DNA from: Lachnospiraceae bacterium
GTDB taxonomy: Bacteria; Bacillota; Clostridia; Lachnospirales; Lachnospiraceae
NCBI GenBank assembly: GCA_028696165.1
Contig: JAQVHQ010000034.1
Span: 1 to 38,417, forward strand
DNA length: 38,417 bases
Direction of reading: 5' to 3'
Numbering within the stretch: the first letter of the stretch is position 1; every line of letters starts with the position of its first letter. The notes under the pieces are model-generated. The model was not told the DNA's origin. It did no database searches and worked only from the letters and a program-made list of their open reading frames with translations. A program made the translations under genes and the position numbers. Shown here piece after piece: positions 17,396-27,267 of the stretch.

Positions 17396-18547
17396 CTACT
17401 CCATAAAAAGTTCTACAAAATGATCTTCAGAGACTTCTTTCGGAGGATTATTTTTCACTTTCTCCTTTATCATTCCAAGAAGCTCATCCTTCTTATAGAT
17501 ATTAAATCTTGGTATCTCTAGTTCCTTCGCCGTATGCTCTAATAACCGCAGATAAAATGTCTCATAAGTCCAAGTGTCATTTTTACAGATTTTAGCTGCA
17601 ACTCTCGGGAATACTTTCTCATTGATCTCACGAAGAGTCATATCCGTTCTTCCCTCACGCTTATAGAATCCTGTAAACATATGCACCAGACTTTCATAAC
17701 ATTCTGCTTCTTCATAATCAGCATCTATGTAGTAATGAATGCCCTTTAATCCATAGAGAAGTCTCATGGCATCATAGTATCCCAGTTTGATATTCCGTTT
17801 ACTCTTCTGTGCATCAAACTCCAGGATTCCGCCAAGATCCACCGATGGCTCTACCTTATATAAAGTAACATTTTCCGGAATCTGCGTGTGACGGTCGATT
17901 CCAATTCCATTAATACGCAGTTCAACAATATGATCATACCCTTTATCCAACAGCACATCTACAGGAACATTATCGTACATTCCTCCATCCAGATACAATT
18001 TTCCTTCCAATCTCTCCCTCTTAAATGCAGGTAAATAAGCACTGGCAAGAAGCATATCCGCAATCTCGTTATCCTCTAGCTTCTTCACATCTACTACAAG
18101 CGGTTTGCGATCAGACAGGGATATGGTTCTTATATATAACTCCGTCTCTGACGCTCTGATTCGTTCTACATCCACTGCTTCAGAAATCAGTTTTCTTAAA
18201 GGTGTTACATCAAATCCGCCTTCTTTAAGCACTTTACCTCCGCTTTCCAGTAATTGATGAAGATTCAATCCCTTCCAGTCTTTTTCAAAAATCTTCTCCA
18301 TCATAGTGTCATCTATATCCATAACTTTAGAATATGTGATATTTTCCCAGATTTCGCAGGCATGTTCCACATTACCCATACATATCATGGCCCCATTTAA
18401 TGAACCTACAGAGGCACCGGCAACACCGCTTACCCTGATGCCCGCCTCTGCAAATGCTTTCCATGCGCCTATCTGATATGAGCCTTTCGCTCCGCCGCCT
18501 TCTAGTACAAATCCGTATTTCTGCTCTTTATCTAGTTGTAATTTCAT
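17396..18547 (-). CDS. Patatin-like phospholipase (RssA type)
   Basis: 383 residues. The N-terminal patatin domain has the oxyanion-hole loop EGGGAKGSYQIGAWKAF (near residue 16), the nucleophile elbow GASVGSLNG, and the catalytic Asp in LDGGMYDN near residue 190, so the Ser-Asp dyad is complete. The protein is a predicted cytoplasmic acyl hydrolase on membrane lipids. The ~100-residue C-terminal extension is longer than in RssA/YchK and rich in charged helices. The RBS AAAGGAG is perfect. It is divergent from the MacB-like operon. Its biological role is not known. Confidence 0.92.
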   Translation of the reverse strand: MKLQLDKEQKYGFVLEGGGAKGSYQIGAWKAFAEAGIRVSGVAGASVGSLNGAMICMGNVEHACEIWENITYSKVMDIDDTMMEKIFEKDWKGLNLHQLLESGGKVLKEGGFDVTPLRKLISEAVDVERIRASETELYIRTISLSDRKPLVVDVKKLEDNEIADMLLASAYLPAFKRERLEGKLYLDGGMYDNVPVDVLLDKGYDHIVELRINGIGIDRHTQIPENVTLYKVEPSVDLGGILEFDAQKSKRNIKLGYYDAMRLLYGLKGIHYYIDADYEEAECYESLVHMFTGFYKREGRTDMTLREINEKVFPRVAAKICKNDTWTYETFYLRLLEHTAKELEIPRFNIYKKDELLGMIKEKVKNNPPKEVSEDHFVELFME

Positions 18548-18620
18548 TTATATCTCCTTTTTTTCTAAAATTGTTCATATTCTTACTAATAGTTATAACA
18601 TTTTTCCACATATCTTGCAA

Positions 18621-18676
18621 TTCTTATGAAATCTTAAGAATATGGTAATGCCTTTTTAAGGAATATCCCTTATAAT
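18621..18676 (+). promoter_or_regulatory. Promoter region of the MacB-like operon
   Basis: A TATAAT -10 lies at 18671-18676 with only a weak -35 (TGCCTT-like, 17 nt upstream). A dyad TTCTTA-8-TAAGAA at 18621-18640 sits just above the -35 and could bind a response regulator or another dimeric activator. That would fit an operon induced by envelope stress. No regulator gene is adjacent. Confidence 0.4.
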
Positions 18677-18745
18677 GTAATTAGTGTGAAAATGTGTTGC
18701 AATCTAAGCTATAGAATCAGCAAAACTAAAAAGCAAGGGGGATAT

Positions 18746-19486
18746 ATGGGCACAGCTATTGAAATTAAAAACCTATACAAATACTACCGTGTTGGTGATG
18801 AAGTGGTCAAAGCTTTGGACGGAGTGGATTTTGAAATTATGGAAGGCGAGTTCTGTGCTATTGTAGGAACTTCCGGCTCTGGTAAATCTACCTTGTTAAA
18901 TATGATGGCCGGCTTAGAATCACCCACCAAGGGTGAAATCATCATACAGAACATACATATTGAGCATTTAAATGAAGAACAACTGGTACGATTCAGAAGG
19001 AAGTTCGTAGGCTTTATCTTCCAATCCTACCAGTTACTCAACACTTATACTGCTTTGGAAAATATCGCTTTGCCTCTGAGTTTTCGAGGCATTCGAAAAA
19101 AAGAACGTATGAGACGTGCAGAGGCTATGTTAAAAGAGGTGTCTCTGGAAAAGCACCGTAATCACAGACCTACCCAGATGTCTGGTGGACAGCAGCAGCG
19201 TGTGGGTGTAGCAAGAGCACTGGTTATGGAACCGAAGATCATCTTTGCAGACGAACCCACCGGTAATCTGGATACACATACCTCCAGAGATATCATGGAA
19301 TTGATGCGAAAAACCATACGTGGAACCAGCCGCAGTCTGGTCATGGTTACCCATGACAGCGACCTGGCTTCGTATGCAGACCGGATCATAAGAATTCTGG
19401 ACGGAAAAGTAATTTCTATCGAAGTAAATCCACATGATGATGCTGATACAGCGGATACTTCTAACAATAATGATTCTACACTTTAA
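18746..19486 (+). CDS. MacB/LolD-type ABC transporter ATPase
   Basis: 246 residues from the ATG at 18746. This start follows AAGGGGGATAT; the open frame starts 20 codons earlier without an RBS. The ABC domain has Walker A GTSGSGKST, Q-loop FQSYQLL, signature MSGGQQQRV, Walker B IIFADEPTGNLD and an H-loop MVTHD, the exact pattern of the MacB/LolD/FtsE group. Downstream lie a secreted CARDB-like protein and a MacB-type permease. This makes a mechanotransmission-type ABC system that moves or releases something at the outer face of the membrane rather than importing it. Confidence 0.95.
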   Translation: MGTAIEIKNLYKYYRVGDEVVKALDGVDFEIMEGEFCAIVGTSGSGKSTLLNMMAGLESPTKGEIIIQNIHIEHLNEEQLVRFRRKFVGFIFQSYQLLNTYTALENIALPLSFRGIRKKERMRRAEAMLKEVSLEKHRNHRPTQMSGGQQQRVGVARALVMEPKIIFADEPTGNLDTHTSRDIMELMRKTIRGTSRSLVMVTHDSDLASYADRIIRILDGKVISIEVNPHDDADTADTSNNNDSTL

Positions 19487-19509
19487 ACAAATCAAGGAGG
19501 ATACAATTC

Positions 19510-21126
19510 ATGAAATTCAAGCAATCCCTAGGACTTACACTGGCGGCTTTAACTGCTGCCTGCCAGATAGCAGCTTATACAGTCCCTGTATTGGCAAAAG
19601 GAAATACTACAGAAAACACATCAATATCTGCACAGGCCGAAGAAAAGAGCGGTGAAAATGAAGCAAGTTCCGGAGCTTCCACTAACACCCCATCTGCCGG
19701 ACCTACAACTGGCAGTTCTACATCCAGCAGCACAACAGCTTCCTCTCCAGACAGAGAGATTCCAACTATCATTCTATCTGCAGGTGAAGGACAAACTACT
19801 CCTGAATATACTTCCGGAGAGAAGAAAACTTTAACTGTTCAGGTTAAAAATACAGGAAGCGTTACTGCTAATCGTGTAACGATCATTCCTGTACTTGGCG
19901 CAACAACAGATGAGTGGCCATTTGAAATCACTAATATCGATAACAATCAGGAATTAGGTGATATCGAATCCGGCAAATCTGCAGATATCAGCTATGATCT
20001 GACTGCCCGCGCAGATGTGGAGTCCAAATATTATAAACTCACCTTTAAGATTCAGTATAATGATGGCAAATATCAGTATACCAATGACAAATATTTCTTC
20101 GTAAAGATGACTGGCAACACAGAAGCACCGGATGGCGGTGACGGAAGTGAAATCCCAGGCGGTGATTTGTCCGGCGGCGGTTCCTTTGATTACGGCGACA
20201 GTTCCGGTGGCGGCATCAGCAACGGTGATTCTTCAGAATCAACCAACGGAAGTGTTCCCCGTGTCATCATTACGGGATTTTCCACTAATCCTTCTGAGGT
20301 AAAAGCCGGCGATGATTTCACTTTAAATATTACCATTAAAAACACATCTAAAAAAACAGCAGTAAAAAATATGGTATTTGTATTCGATGCCCCAACAGAA
20401 GGAACGGACGCTGCAACTACAGCTGCCTCCTTCCTCCCGGTATCCGGTGCTAATTCCATCTACAAAGATGAGATTAAGGCCAACAGCGAAACAACCATCA
20501 GCATCGATCTGAATGCCAAATCAGATTTAGTACAAAAGCCTTACAGTATTGATGTATCGATGAAGTACGAAGATAAAGACGCTCAGCAGTATGACTCAAC
20601 ATCCAGCGTATCTATCCCTGTAAAGCAGGATCCTCGTTTTGAATTCAGCACCATCAACGTCAGCCCGGCAAGTATTCAGGTTGGCGAAGATGCTAATGTT
20701 AACTGCAGCTTATATAACCTTGGAAAAATCAAACTGTACAATGTAAAAGCCAAACTCGAAGGTCCTGGAGTCAACTGTCCGGAAACCTTTGTGGGAAATG
20801 TAGAATCCGGTGCAACAGCCACCATCGACCTTATGGCAACCGGTGAAACTTCAACAGCAGGTCCTCAGCCTATGCAGCTGGTATGCAGCTACGAAGATGC
20901 AGATGGTAATGTAACCACCGTAAAACAGGAAGTTACTTTGGAAATCATGGAAGCTATGATGGGCGATGAAGGTGAGATGGAGATGATGACTACTATGGAA
21001 GCTGAAAATCCGGGACTCCCTTGGAAAATCATAATTCCGGCAGCCATCGGTGCTCTGGTACTTATCATTGTTGTTATTGTAATCTTAAAAAAGAAGAAAG
21101 CGAAATTAAATGATGAACTTTTTTGA
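19510..21126 (+). CDS. Secreted, C-terminally anchored protein with CARDB/NEW3-like repeats
   Basis: 538 residues. A signal peptide (about 1-30, cleaved after VLAKG or nearby) is followed by a Ser/Thr/Gly-rich linker. Three Ig-like repeats of about 120 residues come next. Each opens with a PxI..G..F...PxxVxxGxxFxL..T..N-type strand pair: EIPTIILSAG near 78, RVIITGFSTNPSEVKAGDDF near 247, and FEFSTINVSPASIQVGEDAN near 377. A Gly/Ser/Asp-rich spacer separates the first two. One C-terminal span (IIIPAAIGALVLIIVVIVIL) and KKKK follow. It resembles COG1361-type S-layer-like proteins. AAGGAGG lies before the ATG. The gene overlaps the permease gene by 17 bases, so it is probably an extracellular partner of the transporter. 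Confidence 0.85.
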   Translation: MKFKQSLGLTLAALTAACQIAAYTVPVLAKGNTTENTSISAQAEEKSGENEASSGASTNTPSAGPTTGSSTSSSTTASSPDREIPTIILSAGEGQTTPEYTSGEKKTLTVQVKNTGSVTANRVTIIPVLGATTDEWPFEITNIDNNQELGDIESGKSADISYDLTARADVESKYYKLTFKIQYNDGKYQYTNDKYFFVKMTGNTEAPDGGDGSEIPGGDLSGGGSFDYGDSSGGGISNGDSSESTNGSVPRVIITGFSTNPSEVKAGDDFTLNITIKNTSKKTAVKNMVFVFDAPTEGTDAATTAASFLPVSGANSIYKDEIKANSETTISIDLNAKSDLVQKPYSIDVSMKYEDKDAQQYDSTSSVSIPVKQDPRFEFSTINVSPASIQVGEDANVNCSLYNLGKIKLYNVKAKLEGPGVNCPETFVGNVESGATATIDLMATGETSTAGPQPMQLVCSYEDADGNVTTVKQEVTLEIMEAMMGDEGEMEMMTTMEAENPGLPWKIIIPAAIGALVLIIVVIVILKKKKAKLNDELF

Positions 21127-22531
21127 TCTGGTAGGAATGAGTTGGGGAAATCTTAGACGAAGGAAGCTTCGAACCTGTCTTACGGTTCTTGGTGTAGTTA
21201 TAGGTACCGCTTCCATCGTAGTCATGCTTTCCCTGGGACTCGGTTTACAAAATTCCATGTATGCGGAAGCGGAGCAATCTGGTGGGCTTACCTCCATCAC
21301 GGTTGCCACTTCTGAAAATTCTATGTATATGGATATGGCTTCTGCATCTTCTATGGATTCCACAGAAGATACTACAAAATATTTGACAGACAGCGTATTG
21401 GACTCTTTTAAAGAGCTGCCTAATGTCACTTCCGCTGCACCTGTTTTAAGTGTATCCGGAATGATTATTAAGGGCAATTATCAGGCGGATGTACAGCTTC
21501 TTGGTATGAAAGCTGAAGATTTGGAAGAACTGAATCTGCCTCTCGTTGAAGGCAATTATCCCGCAGCTTCCAGCGGCGAACTGGAGATTCTTCCCGGTAA
21601 TATGCTTATCACCAACTTCTATGACCGTACTTCCAATGATTATTCCGGTTATTGGGGAAGCGAAGATGGAACCTTGCCTGATATTGATTTGATGAATGAT
21701 AATTTGTTTTTTACCTTCGCACCCAGCTACAATTCTAATGACTATGGAAGCGGTGGAGGAGATGAATCGGATGCGGCTGCCAGTGCTTCCAATCAACAGA
21801 ATCCAACCAAATATATCATGAAATCCAGCGGTAAATTAAAAGGCGAACCAACCGAATGGACAGCCTATGCCTGGGATGTATACTGCAACTTAGACAACCT
21901 GCTGGCCTTTATGAAAAAGGAAGCAAAGGGCGGTGTACTTCCAGGACAGCCAACTACCAAAGCAGGAAAAGCCCTTCCAAATCTGGTATACTCCCGTGCT
22001 ACCGTTAAAGTGGCAAAACCGGAGCAGGTTATGGATACCATGGACACCCTGCGTAATATGGGTTACGAAGTCACCAGTAATATGGAATATATTGAGAGTG
22101 CACAGAAACAAATGGCTATTATTCAGCTAGTACTGGGAGCCATCGGTGCAGTATCTCTTCTGGTAGCTGCCATAGGTATCATGAATACCATGATGATGTC
22201 TATCTATGAACGTACAAAAGAAATTGGAGTTATGAAAGTTCTCGGATGCGGGCTTAATAATATCCGTCAGATGTTCTTATGGGAGTCTGGATTCATCGGA
22301 CTGTTGGGAGGAATTATTGGTAATATACTCAGTTTCCTTCTGTCACTGCTGATTAACCAGCTGGCCGGACAGGCTGGCGCAGAGATGGGATTAAGCAGCA
22401 ATATCTCTTATATTCCTATGTGGCTGATGCTGGCGTCTCTAGTATTTGCAGTTTTTATTGGCATGCTGGCCGGATACATCCCGGCACGAAAGGCTATGAA
22501 ACTTAGTCCTTTGAATGCTTTGGCTAATTAG
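21110..22531 (+). CDS. MacB-type ABC transporter permease
   Basis: 473 residues. The layout is that of MacB/FtsX-like permeases. The first span is near residues 19-45 (LTVLGVVIGTASIVVMLSLGLGL). A large extracellular MacB_PCD domain of about 300 residues follows. Three spans come in the last 130 residues, with the signature IGIMNTMMMSIYERTKEIGVMKVLG and the closing PARKAMKLSPLNAL. The start is inside the end of the CARDB-like gene, in a different frame. Together with the ATPase at 18746 it completes the transporter. Substrate unknown; Gram-positive relatives handle peptides or antimicrobials. Confidence 0.95.
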   Translation: MMNFFDLVGMSWGNLRRRKLRTCLTVLGVVIGTASIVVMLSLGLGLQNSMYAEAEQSGGLTSITVATSENSMYMDMASASSMDSTEDTTKYLTDSVLDSFKELPNVTSAAPVLSVSGMIIKGNYQADVQLLGMKAEDLEELNLPLVEGNYPAASSGELEILPGNMLITNFYDRTSNDYSGYWGSEDGTLPDIDLMNDNLFFTFAPSYNSNDYGSGGGDESDAAASASNQQNPTKYIMKSSGKLKGEPTEWTAYAWDVYCNLDNLLAFMKKEAKGGVLPGQPTTKAGKALPNLVYSRATVKVAKPEQVMDTMDTLRNMGYEVTSNMEYIESAQKQMAIIQLVLGAIGAVSLLVAAIGIMNTMMMSIYERTKEIGVMKVLGCGLNNIRQMFLWESGFIGLLGGIIGNILSFLLSLLINQLAGQAGAEMGLSSNISYIPMWLMLASLVFAVFIGMLAGYIPARKAMKLSPLNALAN

Positions 22532-22580
22532 AATTGTTATTTAGGCATCTCATATAGAAATGAAAATCTTATTTTTTTAA

Positions 22581-22629
22581 AACCAGGCGTTCAATATTCA
22601 TAGTAATAGAATATTGAACGCCTGGTTTT
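22581..22629. terminator. Bidirectional hairpin terminator
   Basis: AAACCAGGCGTTCAATATTC pairs with GAATATTGAACGCCTGGTTT around a 9-nt loop, followed by T-rich DNA on the plus strand and A-rich on the other side. It separates the convergent MacB-like operon and the hybrid histidine kinase gene. Confidence 0.9.
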
Positions 22630-22632
22630 ATA

Positions 22633-25425
22633 TTAGTTCACATACCGATTCAGCACCTGATACATAAGCTCCGTGTCAATTGGTTTTGAGATATGATCAT
22701 TCATGCCTGCGTCTAAAGACTGCGCAATATCCTGGGCAAAGGCATTTGCAGTCATAGCTATGATATAGATACTTTTTGCTTCCGGATGACTGGAGTTTCG
22801 AATCGCCTTAGTTGCCTCATAACCGTTCATGACCGGCATCTGTACATCCATAAGAATTACATTATAAGTTCCCGGCTCTGAGGCTTCGAATTTATCCAGT
22901 CCTTCTTTTCCATCTGCTGCGGTGTCCACATCAAAGCCCACCATCTGCAGCAATTCCTGAGCAATTTCACGGTTGATTTCTGTATCATCCACCAGCAAAA
23001 CTTTCTTACCTGTAAAGTCATAATCCTCTGTTTTGGCAGTTTCATTAATTAACTTTCCATCACTGATGGACATAAGCAGATTAAATAATGTAGATTGAAA
23101 CAACGGCTTAGCTATACAGGCATCTACACCTACTGTCTTCGCTTCATCCATAATCTCATTGGTATCATAGGCGGATACTACAATTACTACTGTATCTTCT
23201 GACTGGGCTTTTCGGATTCGTTCTGATACCTGCAGTCCGTTTAACCCTTCCATCTTCCAATCCACCAGACAGAGTGTATATGGTTCTTTATCATTTCTTG
23301 CTTTTGTCATCATCTGCAATGCAAGACTTGCATCCGATTCACAGTCATGGGTAATGCCGATGTGATTTAAAATTCCTGAAGTATAGTCCAGAGTTTCTTT
23401 ATCATCATCAATCACCATGATTTTCATAGCCCGGATATTGTCCACGTTATTCTTTATCTGGTTTGCAGATACTTTCAATGGAATATCTATAGTGAAAGTA
23501 GTTCCTGCACCCAGCTTACTCTCTACCTGGATAGTACCGCCCATAAGCTCCACAAGGTTTTTCGTAATGGAAAGTCCCAGTCCAGAGCCACCGTGTTCTT
23601 TAGCTGTCAGTGCATTCTCCTGTTCAAAAGGCTTGAATATACGACTCATATATTCTGCGCTCATACCGCTTCCGGTATCTTTCACTTCCATATGAAGCTT
23701 TATATTGGTCTCATCAATCTTCTCTTCGGCAATTCTGAATGTAATCTGCCCTCCCGGTTCTGTAAACTTAAAGGCATTGGACAAAAGATTTAGAATAACC
23801 TGCTGTATACGAAGCTGGTCACCTACAAGAAACTCAGTCATCACATTCTCTACCTTTGCATCAAAACGTATTCCCTTGGACTTGCATTGAGAATAATACA
23901 AGGTTGTCACCGTAGATACGATTTCCTTCACATCAAAATCCACTGCCGCGATCTTAATCTTATCACTTTCAATGGCGGACATATCAAGTACATCATTAAT
24001 CAGATTTAAGAGATGACGTGAAGAAACAATTATCTGTTTTAAATATTCACTCACTTTTACAGAGTTATCCACTTGCTTTTGAGCCAATGTAGTCTCCCCT
24101 ATAATAGCATTCATAGGGGTTCGGATTTCATGGGACATTCTTGCGAGGAAATCACTCTTTGCACGATTCGCTTTTTCTGCCTGTATGATAGCTGCCGATA
24201 ACTCTGCATTTTTCTCTTCCGCGAGTTTCAAATACTTGGCATGCGCCTCGTCACGTACATTGGCTTCTTTCACTGCATTTTTCTTTCTGTTATATAAAAT
24301 CAAAATAATGATAAGCATAATCAGGAATATGATGATAAACGCTGCCGGCCATATAACGGTACGGTAATTCTCGTAAAACGTAGGCACATAATTAATAATC
24401 ACTGCATCATCTGGAATCTTATCTTCATTAATCTTGAATCGATTGAGCATGTTCTGATCAAATATCGGGTAACCGCCCATGGTCTCCACAGGAATATCTT
24501 CCGGAGAAGTTCCATTTAAGATTTTCACAGCCATGTTCGCTGCCGCTTTACCCATCTCTTCATAGGAACTTACATAGCCGCCCAGAATTCCTTCGCCTAC
24601 TCCAAGATAATCACATTTAAACACTGGTATTTTTGCATTTTCAGACACGAATTCTGTGGATTCCAGAAGCGAATAGACATTACCGTCCACGTCATCAATC
24701 AGAGACAGAAAAATCAGGATTGTGGATTCATCATAAGAAGCCAGCGTATCTTTTATCTGCGACTCTGTCATCTCTGAGGAATTCAGATCACTGAATTCCA
24801 ATTCCGGGAAATTTGCTTCCTCATCATAGAAGCGCTGAGTACATCCCATACCAGATTCTGTATTATCACTGATGCCTACAATTTTAGTTGCTTCCGGGTA
24901 TAATTGTTGTGCCAGCGCAATGGTATCTTGATATGGAAAGAACTCTATCATTCCTGTTATCAATGGATCTTCATGAGCCTTGTCTGCCTTCTCCTGTGTG
25001 TTGATGCCTTCAAAAACCATTGGCACTCCTGAAAACAAACTATCGCGATACTCCAGTGCAAAATCCAAAGCCGCATCATCTTCTAAAATCACAACATCAT
25101 ACTGTCCATCTGCCTTGATATTGGCCTGTATATCATCATATACATCCTGCTTTACCTCATCATAGGTATGCTTCTTTGTATTCATGAAGATATAATCCAT
25201 CTTCGCCATATTTCCCAATACGGAAGCTACACCACTAATCTGATCCGGTACACTATCCCAGTCATAGGCATAGGCACTTATAAATAATACTCTCGGGTGG
25301 GCATTATTACTATTATCCTCCTCTGCTCCATATACCGGCGACATCGTACCGCACAGAATCATGACCACTACCAACAGCAAACTTATCCGTTTCATCCAAT
25401 CAGTTTCATTTTCTCCAACTATCAT
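22633..25425 (-). CDS. Hybrid sensor histidine kinase with ABC substrate-binding sensor domain and two receivers
   Basis: 930 residues. In order: a signal anchor (about 11-33); an extracytoplasmic domain of the ABC_sub_bind type (about 45-335, with FEGINTQEKA, MIEFFPYQ, VGISDNTESG and YVSSYEEMGKAAANMAVKIL); one span near 355-377; a coiled coil; HisKA with MSHEIRTPMNAI (phospho-His); HATPase_c with NLLSNAFKF, DTGSGM and GGSGLGL; and two receivers. The first receiver has VDWKME with its Asp, the second LMDVQMPVMNGYEA. There is no HPt or output domain, so the phosphate must go to a separate protein. AAGGATAGG precedes the ATG at 25425. A later ATG (MKRISLL) would also give a good signal peptide. 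The ligand is unknown. Confidence 0.93.
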   Translation of the reverse strand: MIVGENETDWMKRISLLLVVVMILCGTMSPVYGAEEDNSNNAHPRVLFISAYAYDWDSVPDQISGVASVLGNMAKMDYIFMNTKKHTYDEVKQDVYDDIQANIKADGQYDVVILEDDAALDFALEYRDSLFSGVPMVFEGINTQEKADKAHEDPLITGMIEFFPYQDTIALAQQLYPEATKIVGISDNTESGMGCTQRFYDEEANFPELEFSDLNSSEMTESQIKDTLASYDESTILIFLSLIDDVDGNVYSLLESTEFVSENAKIPVFKCDYLGVGEGILGGYVSSYEEMGKAAANMAVKILNGTSPEDIPVETMGGYPIFDQNMLNRFKINEDKIPDDAVIINYVPTFYENYRTVIWPAAFIIIFLIMLIIILILYNRKKNAVKEANVRDEAHAKYLKLAEEKNAELSAAIIQAEKANRAKSDFLARMSHEIRTPMNAIIGETTLAQKQVDNSVKVSEYLKQIIVSSRHLLNLINDVLDMSAIESDKIKIAAVDFDVKEIVSTVTTLYYSQCKSKGIRFDAKVENVMTEFLVGDQLRIQQVILNLLSNAFKFTEPGGQITFRIAEEKIDETNIKLHMEVKDTGSGMSAEYMSRIFKPFEQENALTAKEHGGSGLGLSITKNLVELMGGTIQVESKLGAGTTFTIDIPLKVSANQIKNNVDNIRAMKIMVIDDDKETLDYTSGILNHIGITHDCESDASLALQMMTKARNDKEPYTLCLVDWKMEGLNGLQVSERIRKAQSEDTVVIVVSAYDTNEIMDEAKTVGVDACIAKPLFQSTLFNLLMSISDGKLINETAKTEDYDFTGKKVLLVDDTEINREIAQELLQMVGFDVDTAADGKEGLDKFEASEPGTYNVILMDVQMPVMNGYEATKAIRNSSHPEAKSIYIIAMTANAFAQDIAQSLDAGMNDHISKPIDTELMYQVLNRYVN

Positions 25426-25623
25426 ATCCTATCCTTCTTTGTTTTATCAGCTATATTTAGCAAGTCTGTATTAATTTTATGTATCATATTGCACATATAT
25501 CTTTAGCATACTTACCGCTCACTGCCTGCCAAATATCCTTTTATATTATATCACAGTCACGTAGATTTTGTGGTACATTTTCATTTTTCTAATTCCTTTA
25601 TGTCACTTGATTTTCTACAAAGT

Positions 25624-25665
25624 AAACGGGATATCTTCAATCGTAAACTGAATGATATCCCGTTT
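25624..25665. terminator. Hairpin terminator downstream of the Fe-ADH gene
   Basis: The stem AAACGGGATATC / GATATCCCGTTT (12 bp) has an 18-nt loop, with T-rich ends. It lies 48 bases beyond the stop of the minus-strand dehydrogenase gene. Confidence 0.8.
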
Positions 25666-25712
25666 TCATAAAATGTAATTTAATAAAACAAACACCTGGT
25701 AAAAAAGTGCAT

Positions 25713-26828
25713 TTAGAAAAGTGCTGCATATATCTGCTTAACAACTTCACTGCTTAATTCCACATAATTGTTAGCCATCAATCTACCCTGTTTGGTCATC
25801 ACGGTTTCTGTGAAATCCTCTATGTCCTCCTGGGTCATGCCATATTCATGAAGTGATTTCTTCACGATAATGTGATTTAGCAAGTCCTCAATCTTCTCGT
25901 ACACCTCATCTGCAGCACATCCCAGTATCTCTGCCAGATAAGAATTCAATTCTACAATGCTTCCATCTGGATTGATAGACTGATAGGTCTTATATACACC
26001 TGTGAAAAATGCATAATTAGCTTCTCCATGAGGTACGTGATACTTCGCTCCCAGCGGATAGCTCATAGCATGAACTGCAGCACATCCTGCATTGCCAAAG
26101 GCAATTCCTGCATAAGTACTTGCAAGCAGCAGTTCCTTCATGAGTGGCAGTCTTGCATCTTCTCCATCTCTTGCGATGATTTTATAAGCTTCTAAAATCA
26201 TCTTCATGGCTGTTTTAGAATACATCCTGGTAAATTCATTTGCTTTCGGCGAGGTGTAAGATTCAATAGAGTGAATTAATGCATCAATACTGCTTGTGGC
26301 AAAAAATTTGAAAGGAAGTCCCATGAGAAGTTCCGGAACCAGGACAGCATCATCTGCATACAGTTCTTCTACTGCCAGTCCGAATTTTGTACCTTTCGTG
26401 GTAAGTTCCAATATAGAAATATTCGTAACTTCACTTCCGGTTCCGCATGTTGTAGGGACGAGAATTAGTTCTTTTGTCTTGGCGATTTCTAACTTCTTGT
26501 CATATAAATCAACAACTGGCGAAATGTTCTTAAGAGCAAAAAGTTTAGCTACATCAAGGATGGTTCCTCCTCCTACAGCAAATACTCTCTTGTAGTCAAC
26601 ATCCTTTATGCTTTCATAGATTCCTTCTACCATAAGATCTGTGGGTTCACCGGAACCGAATTTTCTGTAGTTTACAACCGTAGCTCCTGTCACTTTTCCC
26701 TGGAAATATTTATCGAAGGTGGACTGACTGACAAACAGCAGATCTCCTTCTCCTATTTTGTATTCTTCGCATAATTCTGCAACGGTATCCATCATCTTGA
26801 TGGTTGGTTTGATGCTAAATGATTTCAT
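25713..26828 (-). CDS. Iron-containing alcohol dehydrogenase, 4-hydroxybutyrate dehydrogenase-like
   Basis: 371 residues from the ATG at 26828, chosen because GTGAGGAGAA precedes it; the frame is open 6 codons further. It is a group III Fe-ADH: NAD(P) loop FAVGGGTILDVAK, VPTTCGTGSEVTN, and metal ligands in the DALIHSIESY region and in AVHAMSYPLGAKYHVPHGEAN. Length and the C-terminal pattern agree best with 4-hydroxybutyrate dehydrogenases (succinate semialdehyde to 4-hydroxybutyrate) of Clostridia. Other short-chain aldehyde substrates are possible. No other genes of the 4-hydroxybutyrate to crotonyl-CoA route are adjacent. Confidence 0.85.
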   Translation of the reverse strand: MKSFSIKPTIKMMDTVAELCEEYKIGEGDLLFVSQSTFDKYFQGKVTGATVVNYRKFGSGEPTDLMVEGIYESIKDVDYKRVFAVGGGTILDVAKLFALKNISPVVDLYDKKLEIAKTKELILVPTTCGTGSEVTNISILELTTKGTKFGLAVEELYADDAVLVPELLMGLPFKFFATSSIDALIHSIESYTSPKANEFTRMYSKTAMKMILEAYKIIARDGEDARLPLMKELLLASTYAGIAFGNAGCAAVHAMSYPLGAKYHVPHGEANYAFFTGVYKTYQSINPDGSIVELNSYLAEILGCAADEVYEKIEDLLNHIIVKKSLHEYGMTQEDIEDFTETVMTKQGRLMANNYVELSSEVVKQIYAALF

Positions 26829-26868
26829 ATTTTGTATTCTCCTCACATAGTTTATTCATTGTGTTTTC

Positions 26869-26927
26869 ATATTAACGACACTTTAATGTACGCATTGCAC
26901 TGTTAAGTCCCTGCAGTGCATATTAAG
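26869..26927 (-). promoter_or_regulatory. Operator-like dyad and direct repeat upstream of the Fe-ADH gene
   Basis: A 7-bp dyad TGCACTG-11-CAGTGCA lies at 26896-26920, framed by two direct copies of CATATTAA about 49 bases apart. It is about 70-90 bases before the start codon, in the right place for a regulator site. No specific factor can be named. Confidence 0.4.
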
Positions 26928-26940
26928 AACTAACTGAAAT

Positions 26941-26983
26941 AAAATCCAGACAAACCCGATTTTATGATTTGCCTGGATTTTAT
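26941..26983. terminator. Hairpin terminator
   Basis: AAAATCCAGACAAA pairs with TTTGCCTGGATTTT around a 13-nt loop, with one mismatch and A/T runs on both sides. It separates the DnaJ-like gene (minus strand, upstream on this strand) from the Fe-ADH promoter. Confidence 0.75.
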
Positions 26984-27267
26984 TATAATGATTCATTCTT
27001 CTTTTTGCAATAAACTCCATGAACAACATTTCTCATGAAATTTATACTCCCAGCACAACACTTTTGCAATGGGATATAAATGTTATTGTTTTACGATTAT
27101 GTAGCTTTGTGATTTCAGATCTATGCAGCTAAGCTTAATACCTATTTTCCCTGTGAACTACATCGGCAATTGAATAACCGAGGCTTCCCGCTTTCTTATC
27201 CTAAAACAATTTCCAACCGGTTTTACCTACTGAAACTTACTCCCAACATCATTTCAAGGGTAATCCA
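26984..27267. other. Intergenic stretch without recognisable gene
   Basis: About 280 bases between the terminator and the DnaJ-like gene. All frames are short and lack RBS. Near 27178 CGAGGCTTCCCGC resembles the hairpin at 8982-9002 but without the pairing arm. Nothing else was seen. Confidence 0.5.

Noticed and set aside
26984-27267. Decayed gene in the gap before the DnaJ-like gene
   Set aside because: All frames are broken and no family motif could be seen.
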